Below are positions 8,727-17,900 of a stretch of 64,000 nucleotides of DNA, in pieces. Both the position numbers and the translations under genes were made by a program. Source of the stretch: an uncultured Oligoflexia bacterium (GTDB taxonomy: Bacteria; Bdellovibrionota; Bacteriovoracia; Bacteriovoracales; Bacteriovoracaceae). How positions within the stretch are numbered: the first letter of the stretch is position 1; the number at the start of each line of letters is the position of its first letter. Where the stretch lies: assembly GCA_913058265.1 (NCBI GenBank), contig CAJXPQ010000003.1:62001-126000 (forward strand), read 5' to 3'. The notes under the pieces were generated by a model. The model was not told where the DNA came from and did not search any database. It saw only the letters and a program-made list of their open reading frames with translations.

Positions 8727-10079
8727 ATGATAATAAATATGTATAGAATACTTTTTGTAATGATTTCAGTAGTTTGTATTGCGTCTAAGCCAGAAATGGC
8801 CATTGCTCACTTATCACCTTATGCACCTTATGCACCTCAAGCACTTAGAATGCCCGCCGCTTCAAGCATTACCCAGTTAGGGTTGGTTAAAGCAGGTCAG
8901 GGGATGTACCAGGCGCTTAAAAGTGTTTCAATTGAAAACTCTGAGGCATTACAGATTATCAATGCTCTCGCTGATGAGGTTGAGTTTTCAAAACTAAAAG
9001 TCGGAGACAAGCTCGCAGCGACCTACGATTCTAATAACAAATTAGTGAAATTCTCTTTGTCTCAAAATCCCGCAGAGAAACATATCGTTAAAATGAATAG
9101 TCCTAGTGGGACTTGGGAATATTCCTTCTTAGAAGAACCGACTTTTTGGTACAGCCGAATGATTGAGGCTAAGATTCAAAAGGGCTCAACTTTGCAAGGA
9201 ACTCTATTGGCGCGAGGTTTTTCACCAAGCACAGTAAATGAAATTGTTTCGGCCCTTATGTGTAAGGTAAATTTTCGAATGAATGCGAGATTTGGTGATA
9301 GCTTTAAAGCACTCATCCAAGAAAGAAAGTTCAAGGATAAAACTATTGCTACAAAGGTTCTCTATACAGCTTACGAAGGTGTTAGGGCCGGAAAGCACGA
9401 GACTTTTGCTTATATAGATGCAGAGAAAGGCTCAACTTTTAATGCGCATTATACAGCTAGTGGAGAAGCCTTGATAAGATCAGGTCTTCGTTATCCTTTA
9501 TCTCGATTACACGTAAGATCAAGTTATGGTTGGAGACGTCACCCAGTTACTGGAAGAAATACCATGCATAGAGGTGTAGATCTTCGAGGTCGAAAAGGGA
9601 ATCCTGTTCATGCAGTTGCTGCTGGTAGGGTAGTTGCTTCTACCTATAATAAATTTGCTGGCAATAAGATTGCTATTAAGCATCGTGATGGCTCAACTTC
9701 ATACTATATGCACCTTAATAAGCGTAGAGTAAATAAAGGCGCATGGGTAAGGTCTTATCAAGTTATTGGCACCGTTGGAGCTACTGGAAGAGTGACTGGT
9801 CCTCATCTACATTTTGGATTTAAAAAATCCAATGGTAAGTGGATGAACCCACTAAATAAGCGAATGATTGCAACACCAAAATTAAAAAGTCAGAAGCTTG
9901 CGAGTCTTAAGAACCAAATATCAGAGATTAGGCATTTGATGGTTGATCTAGAAGTTAGTAAAAAAACAAATTATCTATTGGCATATATTCCTAACTTGAA
10001 AAAGAAGACAGAAACGTTCAAATGGCCTGATATTTTTAGTTTAAACTCTAAGTCGAAATCAAAGACTCTTAAGATTTAG
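8727..10079 (+). CDS. M23 (LytM) metallopeptidase, MepM/Csd3-like
   Basis: The 450-residue exported protein has an N-terminal signal segment. A middle OapA/Csd3-like region (about 60-240, including the GSTLQGTLLARGFSPS stretch) precedes the LytM domain. Zn ligands are visible at His281 and Asp285 (MHRGVDLRG) and in His360-x-His362 (GPHLHFGF). Such enzymes cleave peptide cross-links of peptidoglycan during growth or, in predators, prey-wall modification. A basic, lysine-rich tail of about 70 residues follows the domain. A second possible start is ATG 8739; no clear SD supports either. Confidence 0.9.
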   Translation: MIINMYRILFVMISVVCIASKPEMAIAHLSPYAPYAPQALRMPAASSITQLGLVKAGQGMYQALKSVSIENSEALQIINALADEVEFSKLKVGDKLAATYDSNNKLVKFSLSQNPAEKHIVKMNSPSGTWEYSFLEEPTFWYSRMIEAKIQKGSTLQGTLLARGFSPSTVNEIVSALMCKVNFRMNARFGDSFKALIQERKFKDKTIATKVLYTAYEGVRAGKHETFAYIDAEKGSTFNAHYTASGEALIRSGLRYPLSRLHVRSSYGWRRHPVTGRNTMHRGVDLRGRKGNPVHAVAAGRVVASTYNKFAGNKIAIKHRDGSTSYYMHLNKRRVNKGAWVRSYQVIGTVGATGRVTGPHLHFGFKKSNGKWMNPLNKRMIATPKLKSQKLASLKNQISEIRHLMVDLEVSKKTNYLLAYIPNLKKKTETFKWPDIFSLNSKSKSKTLKI

Positions 10080-10608
10080 TTTGCAGCGGATATTTTGCTG
10101 TAAGATATATAGTAAGTAGAATACCTAGCATAAAAACACCCCCCATATAACCAAAGATTGCAAACTGTTCCTTAGCAACTCCACGTCCTAAACTAGGTCC
10201 ATAAATAGCGGCAAAAAGCCAGACGAATGGATAGAGAAAACCTCCAAAGGAAACTAAGTAAGCTGCGACTAATTTTTTCACACCAGGTACTACTAAGAAA
10301 TGAAGTAGTAGTAAGAGTCCAAGAGACATGGCGGCAACTCCTGTTGAGTGGAAGTGAAACCGTTGGTAATATCGCCAATTCTTAGCAGATTCTTTCTTGA
10401 GAAATGCATTCATTTTTTGTTCTCCAGCTAAAGATGGATCTTTGGCCAGAGAAATCATTTTGGGATGTGATTTTAATTCTGTACTAATTCTATCTTTGAA
10501 GAAACTCTCATTAACACCAAAAAAGATGGCTATGAGTACACCCAGAAAGATTTGAATGAGGACTATAAGGAAAGGTATTTTATTTTTCAGTAGGCTTTGG
10601 CTTCTCAT
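10069..10608 (-). CDS. Integral membrane protein, unknown
   Basis: Four hydrophobic helices are seen (FLIVLIQIFLGVLIAIFF, AAMSLGLLLLLHFLVV, LVSFGGFLYPFVWLFAAI, GYMGGVFMLGILLTIYL). A periplasmic-looking loop of about 60 residues follows the first. The frame opens further upstream to 10668 but that lies deep inside the DUF6172 gene. I chose ATG 10608, which overlaps the upstream stop by about 29 bases; the start is uncertain. The stop overlaps the M23 gene end by 11 bases. No family recognised. Confidence 0.6.
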   Translation of the reverse strand: MRSQSLLKNKIPFLIVLIQIFLGVLIAIFFGVNESFFKDRISTELKSHPKMISLAKDPSLAGEQKMNAFLKKESAKNWRYYQRFHFHSTGVAAMSLGLLLLLHFLVVPGVKKLVAAYLVSFGGFLYPFVWLFAAIYGPSLGRGVAKEQFAIFGYMGGVFMLGILLTIYLTAKYPLQTKS

Positions 10609-10888
10609 AAGGTGTTTTATAACCATATTTTGCAAGAATTTCAAGATAAAATGTCTCTCTTGATTCATTCACATATTGATCAATATGTTTTCCAATCTGT
10701 TTAATTTGAACAACTTCTGCTACGCTTTCTTCTAGTCCAATGCGACAGTCAAAGTCCCAATAATCGACTTTTGATGGCAGCTCTTTATTTCTTTCTCGCT
10801 TCATATATTTTTTGACCTCAAATTTTATCGCATCAGCAATTCGCTCAGGTTTCTTCTTTGGATCAGTTAGTGAGAATGTTTTTTTCAT
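10580..10888 (-). CDS. DUF6172 family protein
   Basis: A 102-residue soluble protein that starts MKKTFSLTDPKKKPERIADAI and continues with a basic helix (FEVKKYMKRERNKELP) and the YWDFDCRIG motif. This pattern matches proteins annotated DUF6172, whose function is unknown. The tail is proline- and lysine-rich. It is the first gene of a pair with the membrane protein downstream and is divergent from the peroxiredoxin hybrid. Confidence 0.7.
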   Translation of the reverse strand: MKKTFSLTDPKKKPERIADAIKFEVKKYMKRERNKELPSKVDYWDFDCRIGLEESVAEVVQIKQIGKHIDQYVNESRETFYLEILAKYGYKTPYEKPKPTEK

Positions 10889-11076
10889 TTATGCCTCTTA
10901 AAATTAGATTTGGGTGGAACATACACTGGGAGAGGCACAGATGACAAGGCTCTTGAGTTCAACTATGTACAAAGTTCTAATAGATTTTTTCTATCAGACG
11001 ATTTATTCTTAATATTTCAATTTATCCTTAATACAGGCGAAGATACCTACAAAAATTAATCAATAGGAGAGGATTT

Positions 11077-11805
11077 ATGAAATTAGAAAATAAAGAAGGT
11101 AGTAGGGTTCCAGAGGTTGTGTTTAAGGCACGTAGAGATGGAGGATGGTCAGATATTTCAACCGCTGATATTTTTGCAGGCAAGAAAGTGGTGATTTTTT
11201 CACTTCCTGGTGCGTTTACTCCCACATGTTCTTCAACTCACTTGCCTCGTTATAATGACCTTGCTGCGACTTTTAAAGAGCAAGGAGTGGATAGTATTGT
11301 TTGTTTATCGGTGAATGATGCATTTGTCATGGAAGCATGGGGTGGAGATCAAGAGGCGGAGAATATAACGTTACTTCCAGATGGTAATGGTGATTTTACT
11401 GAAGAAATGGGAATGCTAGTTGATAAGTCAGATATTGGCTTTGGAAAAAGATCTTGGCGTTACTCTATGTTGGTTAACGACGGAGTCATTGAAAAGCAGT
11501 TTATTGAGCCTGATAAGGCGGGTGATCCCTTTGAGGTGAGTGATGCTGATACTATGCTTAATTATCTTAGCCCAGGTGCTAAGGCTAGTGATGGCGCTAC
11601 AGTGTTTTCTAAGGTTGGATGTCCACATTGTAAGGTGGCCAAGGAGTTACTTACTAGTAAAGGTATTAAGTATACTGAGGTTCCAGGTCTGAAAACTCAA
11701 GCACTGAAGGCCATGGGCGGTGCTGGTACATTTCCGCTTATTTTTATCGATGGTAATCTAATTGGTGGCAATGATGATTTGAAAAAGGTGATTAGTTATT
11801 ACTAA
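11077..11805 (+). CDS. Peroxiredoxin-5/glutaredoxin hybrid (glutathione-dependent peroxidase)
   Basis: Two domains are fused. Residues 1-165 form a Prx5-type peroxiredoxin with the peroxidatic Cys51 in PGAFTPTC. Residues 170-242 form a glutaredoxin with Cys182-Pro-His-Cys185 and a TFPLIFIDG cis-proline motif. The hybrid enzyme, known from Haemophilus and Vibrio-like bacteria, lets glutathione reduce the peroxidase within one chain. There is no signal peptide, so it is cytosolic. An SD (AGGAGAGG) precedes the ATG. It fits the glutathione theme of the neighbourhood. Confidence 0.95.
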   Translation: MKLENKEGSRVPEVVFKARRDGGWSDISTADIFAGKKVVIFSLPGAFTPTCSSTHLPRYNDLAATFKEQGVDSIVCLSVNDAFVMEAWGGDQEAENITLLPDGNGDFTEEMGMLVDKSDIGFGKRSWRYSMLVNDGVIEKQFIEPDKAGDPFEVSDADTMLNYLSPGAKASDGATVFSKVGCPHCKVAKELLTSKGIKYTEVPGLKTQALKAMGGAGTFPLIFIDGNLIGGNDDLKKVISYY

Positions 11806-11942
11806 AGTTGGCTCTGAGGCCGTTTTGCAGTACAATTATGGCTTTTTTTACCTTGAGCAGCGCATTATACGAAGGCAATTTATTGTCAGTTTAACTTATT
11901 ACTGTAACACTATTAAAAATTAACTTACTAAAGGAATACATC

Positions 11943-12272
11943 ATGGCAGAAGCTAAAGGTTTAAAGAAACCAGTAAAATTACAAACTGAGCTTGCAGGTA
12001 TGCTTGGAGAATCTGAATTACCAAGAACTGAAATTACAAAAAGACTTTGGACATATATCAAAGAAAAAGGTCTTCAGACTAAAACAGAAAACGGAAAGGC
12101 TGAGAACGCTGGAAAGTATATCGTTGCAGACGCTACACTTCTACCAATCTTCAAGAAAACAAAATCAACTAGTAAATCAGGAAAGTTAACTGATCTAACT
12201 GGAATGAAAGAAGGTGAAACTATCAACATGATGCAAATGGCAGCTGTTGTTGGTGCAAATATCGAAGCATAA
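11943..12272 (+). CDS. SWIB/MDM2 domain protein
   Basis: A 109-residue basic protein in which residues 10-85 match the SWIB fold (ELPRTEITKRLWTYIKEKGLQ, then LLPIFKKTKS). In bacteria the domain occurs mainly in chlamydiae and some marine proteobacteria, alone or fused to topoisomerase I, and is thought to bind DNA or chromatin-like proteins. The N- and C-terminal parts are short extensions. It has its own SD (AAAGGAATAC) and a hairpin terminator after it, so it is probably monocistronic. Confidence 0.88.
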   Translation: MAEAKGLKKPVKLQTELAGMLGESELPRTEITKRLWTYIKEKGLQTKTENGKAENAGKYIVADATLLPIFKKTKSTSKSGKLTDLTGMKEGETINMMQMAAVVGANIEA

Positions 12273-12289
12273 TTACAGTACTATAAGGT

Positions 12290-12322
12290 GTGCTGGTTTC
12301 AATGCCAGCACATTTCTCTCTT
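12290..12322 (+). terminator. Rho-independent terminator after the SWIB gene
   Basis: GTGCTGG at 12290-12296 pairs with CCAGCAC at 12305-12311 around an eight-base loop. It is followed by ATTTCTCTCTT, a T-rich but interrupted tract. It sits 18 bases past the SWIB stop. Confidence 0.6.
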
Positions 12323-12428
12323 AATCAATCTTAAAATGAACTGCCTAAACTCTAGTCGATTACCTTTCTTAAAGTGTAAAGATTATAACTACCTTCAACC
12401 TAGCAAAGGACTTAGCTATACTCACGAT

Positions 12429-13086
12429 ATGAATAAAATCATATTAATTTTATGCTTATACGGTCAATTGTCCTTTGCTCAATTTAGACCAACTGACTGT
12501 AGTCACGTTAACTTTTTAAGTAATTCCAATTGCATTGAACTGAATGAGATTGTCTCTGATCTCTAGTTCACATAGATCATTAGATTCTGAAAAGCTTTTT
12601 ATAAACTACTCTCAAATTATGAACCCTACTTACTTTATGCAGTCTAACTTTAAACTATCACGATTATTTTTGGGTAAGAAGAAATACAATATTTCGGTAA
12701 ACCCTTTAATCTTTGAACAAGATATTCCAGCCGCCGCACTTAAAGGTGTTCTGGCACATGAACTGTTCCATACTGAAGACTATAATAGTGGCTCTACTGT
12801 TTCAGCAATTATTCCCACAGGGTTGAAGTACCTACTTCAACGTACTCAATTTGAAAGAAAAACGGATTTAAGAGTCATTCAGAAAGGATTAGCACAGGAG
12901 CTTAAGGATTATAAGCTTTGGCAGTATCAATTGTTATCGGCTGAAGCCTTAGATAAGAAGAAGCAAGAGTACTTAAGTCCCATCGAAATCGACTTTATAC
13001 TAGATATTACTCACGAGAACCCAGAGTACCTTGATGATTGGCTGAAATTTGAAATACCAGAATCACTCACTATCAAATGCTACTAA
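12429..13086 (+). pseudogene. Secreted HExxH metalloprotease-like protein, interrupted by one frameshift
   Basis: ATG 12429 starts a good signal peptide (MNKIILILCLYGQLSFAQ) whose frame ends at a TAG 12564-12566. The adjacent frame carries on from about 12550 to 13086 with the rest of an apparently single protein, including the zinc-protease motif HELFHTED. Removing one base near 12557-12566 gives one frame of 219 codons. The downstream frame alone has no signal peptide or SD. Either a recent mutation or a sequencing error splits the gene. The protein resembles short secreted HExxH peptidases, but the exact family is unknown. Confidence 0.65.
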
Positions 13087-13315
13087 GGCTCCCAATCCTG
13101 AAGAAGTGAGTATAAGGCTAAGCTCAAGCTCAAGCCAAGGTGTAGTAAACATTTTATTTCTTATGAAAAGTGGAGAGTTAAAATTTAGCAGTAAAAGAGA
13201 AATAAAAGTTAGGTCAATGGAAAGGTAGAGATAAGTAATATACCATCTAGATCCACAGGATTTATCTTGTATAATTCGAACTTAGAGCTTCTTGAGTTTG
13301 TATCCTTCTAGCGGG

Positions 13316-14479
13316 TTACTGCTGCATATAGCGTAATAGCTTTGCTCTCTCTTCTTTAGTCATTTGAGTTTTATTTGCAAGAGGCATGGCCTTGCTAGAA
13401 ACTTGCTTAATGATCTTATCTTTATGACTTAATAATAGTTCCTCAGTCTCTAAGATGACTCCCTTCTGTGCCTCGTTAAAGACATCATCAGTATTATTCG
13501 CTGCATGACATGATAAACATCTGTTTGCCACGATAGAACTAATATCATTGTACGAAAGCTCTTCAAGATTTGTTTCTTTAATCTGGTCTTTCTTTGATGT
13601 GATAAACACTAACGCAAGTATGCCGACTGCAGCTGGAAGAACCAGAAGTTTCTCTTTAGGGTTCTTTGTGATCATTGCTTGTCTTGTCATGGCACCAGAA
13701 ACCATGATGAGCATAAGCATCAGCCAGCTTAATTCATGGTTGTAAATACTAGGGTAGTGATTACTAAGCATGATAAATAGAACTGGAAAAATGAAGTATG
13801 TATTATGAACAGATCGTGCCTTTGATTTTAAACCAAGGGAGTAGTCTGGAACTTTTCCATTTTCAGCGTCATTAAGCATCTTTGCTTGGTTGGGAAGAAT
13901 CCTGATCCAAACATTAAGCAGCATACATGTTCCGTAAATGACTCCAACTATTATAAAGGCGCCGCGGCCACTGAATAAAAAAGTAGCACCATAGATAAGA
14001 AAGCAACTCAAAACCAAAGCAAGAATATTGCTAATGGTTTTGTTTTTCATAAGTCTTGGATGGTAGATGAAATCATAGATAAACCAACTCATAGTAATAA
14101 GAGCTAAACTTAGGCCTATGGCCTGAAATTGAGAGATATCCAGAACTTGTTTATTTATCAGAAGACTTGCGTCATTTAAAAAGTACAAATAGCCAAATAA
14201 AAGAAAGCCGGTAATAAAAGTAAGAGTCGCTTCCCACTTAAACCAGTGAAGATTTTTTGGTATTTCGCCTGGATAAATTTTTCTTTTATCTACTTGATAA
14301 TAAAATCCACCGTGAACCATAAAGGCTTCACCGTCAACATTATGTCTTGGCTCTTCAGGTGGCTCGAATGCACTATCTAGCCAGATAAAGTAGAATGAGC
14401 TTCCAATCCATGAGATACCCGCTACAAGGTGTGAGAAACGTAAAATATATTCAACCCATAGATCCAAACTAGATAACAT
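13316..14479 (-). CDS. puuD: Urate hydroxylase PuuD with C-terminal cytochrome c domain
   Basis: A membrane protein of about 387 residues. The N-terminal DUF989 region has multiple helices and conserved segments (RFSHLVAGISWIGSSFYF, HGGFYYQVDKRK, LHWFKWEA). A C-terminal heme c motif (CLSCH) and a MPLANKTQMT Met ligand follow near the end. PuuD oxidises urate to 5-hydroxyisourate at the inner membrane and passes electrons through the cytochrome domain. The start is the ATG at 14479, preceded by TTGGAGG. It is divergent from UraH and the fused enzyme, so it defines a urate-breakdown locus with a shared 160-base control region. Confidence 0.88.
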   Translation of the reverse strand: MLSSLDLWVEYILRFSHLVAGISWIGSSFYFIWLDSAFEPPEEPRHNVDGEAFMVHGGFYYQVDKRKIYPGEIPKNLHWFKWEATLTFITGFLLFGYLYFLNDASLLINKQVLDISQFQAIGLSLALITMSWFIYDFIYHPRLMKNKTISNILALVLSCFLIYGATFLFSGRGAFIIVGVIYGTCMLLNVWIRILPNQAKMLNDAENGKVPDYSLGLKSKARSVHNTYFIFPVLFIMLSNHYPSIYNHELSWLMLMLIMVSGAMTRQAMITKNPKEKLLVLPAAVGILALVFITSKKDQIKETNLEELSYNDISSIVANRCLSCHAANNTDDVFNEAQKGVILETEELLLSHKDKIIKQVSSKAMPLANKTQMTKEERAKLLRYMQQ

Positions 14480-14637
14480 TGGGAAAACCTCCAAGAAATT
14501 TATTAATTAAATATTATCCTATGTTTATTTGTAAGGAATGTGAAGCGAGTTATTGACGCAACGCCATTCAATTGTGTCTAGATAATGCTTATGGATTATG
14601 ATCTAATTCTCTATTAAATTTTAAAAGGATAAAAGAC

Positions 14638-14961
14638 ATGATTAGTACTCATATTTTAGACACAAGTGTAGGCAACCCCGCTGAGAATGTAAGAGTTTTA
14701 CTGGAGAAATTTCAGAACGAATCCTGGAGTACGATCAGCGAAGGCGCAACCAATGCGGATGGAAGATTTGTGTTTGATAACGAGTCAGCTGCCGGGCAAT
14801 ATAGAATAACTTTTTTCACAACAGAATATTATCAAAAGAAAGATCTAGAGTGTTTCTTCTTAGATACGCCAGTGGCATTTAATATTACAGATACACAAAG
14901 AAAATACCATGTGCCACTTCTATTAAATCCGTTTGGTTATTCAACTTATAGAGGAAGCTAA
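14638..14961 (+). CDS. uraH: 5-hydroxyisourate hydrolase (transthyretin-like)
   Basis: At 107 residues this is a standard HIUase. It has the N-terminal ISTHILDTSVGNPA, an RITFF segment, the central YHVPLLL and the diagnostic C-terminal YRGS. It hydrolyses 5-hydroxyisourate to OHCU in the cytosol. No signal peptide is present. An AAAGGA site precedes the ATG. The stop TAA overlaps the ATG of the next gene by one base (TAATG), so UraH and the large fused enzyme are translated from one message and probably feed each other. Confidence 0.96.
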   Translation: MISTHILDTSVGNPAENVRVLLEKFQNESWSTISEGATNADGRFVFDNESAAGQYRITFFTTEYYQKKDLECFFLDTPVAFNITDTQRKYHVPLLLNPFGYSTYRGS

Positions 14962-17900
14962 TGAGCAATCGCGAAATACCTTATTATACAGACTACGTAT
15001 CTGGAGAGTTTCAAAAATACCTAGAAAATGAAGCTAAAGAGTATCCAGGTGTTGCTGGACTGGTACATATTGGCGAAACAGGTGGCCTTGAGAATTCAGA
15101 GTCTTTGAAATTTACCTGTGACCTCTATGACTGCGTTAAGGGTGAACTATTAAAGGTTTTAAATCAAAGAGCTGTTGATAGAAAATTTATAGATGAAAGA
15201 GTCAAGGTTTTCTATGAACTAAACGAAGAATATGAAAATGACTTCGAAAGTAATGAGTATCAAACAATTATTGGTCAGGAAGATTCACAGGGGCGCATTG
15301 TCATAGGCCCGAAGCTAGAAAATTATAGCGGAAAATCTGATTGTGCTAAGATTGCTCCCATCCCAGACTATTTACAGGGATTCCATGTCACTTTATTTGG
15401 TCCGCCAGATGATGCTAAATTATCTGTTAATGCTATGAATGCTTATCACCGAAAACTGAAAGATGAGCCCGCAATCATATCTGAAATATTAAAGACGAAT
15501 AAAGAAACTCCAAAATGGGGGGCAGATGATGAAGATTCAAAAACTCCACTGAGATCCGACCTTATAAGTGCCAGTACAAATTTAACAGATTGTTTAAATG
15601 GAGAGATCTCTTTTTATGATGAAAAAAGAGATAAGAATTATAAGTTAGAAAGTGAAATGCTATCTTACCCTATTAAGAGATTCCCAGGGCTTGCTCTTCC
15701 CACGACGTTTTTATTTTATTATAGAAATCCATTACCGTTACATCTATATGACTTTGCACTTCATCTCTTTGAGCATTGGAGTAATCCAAGAGCGTTAACG
15801 TTCTATGTTCCAAAACTTGAAAATGAAGAAGAAGCTGCCTATATAAAAATTATGATTAAGTCGGCCGAGAAGATGATTCAAAAAATTCACCCCGAATATA
15901 AAATTGGCACCGTTAGAGTCATCATTGTTTTAGAAAATCCAAGGGCCGTTTTTAGAGTTAATGAGATGATTGATGCTTTATACCCATACTTTGTTGGGGC
16001 ATCACTGGGTTGGCATGATTACCTTGGAAGTACTGCAAGGTTAATGAAGAACGATGCAAATTATAGAATTCCAGTTAAAGCAGATCCAGATATCGTTATT
16101 AAATATATTAAAGCTTCACATGACCTTCTAGCTAATGTTGTAGGAGAGCGCGGTGGTATTAAGATTGGTGGGATGTACGGGATACTACCTATCACAAATG
16201 AACTCTTTTCAGATTCCTTTCAGATCACTATGCGAGGTTTCTTTCGTGATGTTATCACCCAAATGAAGAGAGATTTATCTGGATATTGGGTTGCCCACCC
16301 TGACTTTGTTCGAATCGGGATTGCTATTGTCGAAGCTTGGCGAATTCATGCTAATGGCGACTCAAGTAAACTTCTAGGAATAACGAATGCATTATTAAAT
16401 GAAAAATATGCCAAAGAAGTATGGGACTTTGTTTTAGCAGATGATATTGAGGGGCTTGATTATACCGATCCTTTATATGCAAGATCTTTAATTGTTGCTG
16501 ATATTAAAGAGTCGAGTTTTATCGCTAATAATCACCCTGATGAAATAAGATATAATGTTTTTCAAATGCTACAGTACTTAACAGACTGGCTAACTGGTAA
16601 TGGTTGTGTCGCCTTGCCGACGCAAATTAATGGTATCTCCGCAAGAGTCATGGATGATCTCGCAACAGCTGAAAGATCTAGGTGGGAAGTATGGCATGAA
16701 ATTCACCATGGTAGATTTAGAGTTGAAGATCTTATTAAAATTGCCCATGAAGAGATGAACTTTATTCGTCGCGATCTCTCAAATGATAAAAAGATCGTAG
16801 AAGTTAAATATACTGAAGAGAATTCAAAGTGGTATGAGGTTGCCTTTAAGCTTATGCTAAAGCTTATGACCGACAAAGAACCGGTGGAATTTGCGACAGA
16901 GCTATTACTTCCTTTTACAATCGAGTCACTACGTGAGAATCCTGAGCCTTGGGAGAAGATTACTGAAGTAGACACTGAAAAGTTTAAGATTGATTCTTAT
17001 GTTGAGAAATATAATTTTTACTTTGAAAACTGTGGTTCTGAAAAATTTGCATCTGAAAATGTGAGAAATTTATTTGTTGATGAAAGCTGTATGAGAAAAT
17101 CAATTATGGAGTTCTCGAAGGATGATATCGTTCAAGCTGCAGGTTTTCATGGAGATATCGGACAGTCAGCAAAAACACTGGACTCTGTCGCTAAATTAGA
17201 GCAACAAAGCGTAAGTAATGACTCTGCCGAACTTCAACATAAGCTATTAAGCCTAGGTATTGAATATTCTAATAAGTTTAAGATGAAATTTCTTGTCAGT
17301 GCTAAAGGCAAAATAGGATCAGAGCTACTCAATATTTTAGAATCTAGAATAAATAACCTTGAGACAGAAGAGATTGAAAATGCAAAGAAGGCGCTCTTTG
17401 AAATTACAATTAAAAGAATGGGGACAGATAAAGTATCAGATCCTCAAGAAAAATTAAAAAATATTTTTAAACAATCAAATATTCAAGGAACACAAATTAG
17501 TATTTCTTCAGCTAAGGGGAGCTATCAAAACTTGAGTTTTGGTTCTAAGGGCAATAACTCTACTGTTGATTATGATACCCAATTTCAAATTGCTTCCCTT
17601 TCAAAAACATTTGCTACTGCTTTTGCTTTGGAGTTCTTTGTAGATCAAGGAATTTCGGAGTCTGATAAAGTAAATGATATCTTGCGGAAACATAAGAGTT
17701 CTTTTCTCTTAACTTCATCAGTAGATGAGAGTTGGGGGGATCTTGTACAGATTAAGCATTTAATGAGTCATTGTGCCCTTAATATGCATTATGTAGAAGG
17801 CGTTATGAGCACAGACGCTATTCCTGATATTTCAGATCTTGTTATTGATGTTATCAATAAACCAGGTACTAAGTTTAAGTATTCAGGCGCCGGTTTTATC

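Noticed and set aside
12288-12566. A 92-residue gene starting at 12288
   Set aside because: Its first 47 codons run through the SWIB terminator hairpin and show no protein-like pattern. The credible start is ATG 12429 with the signal peptide.
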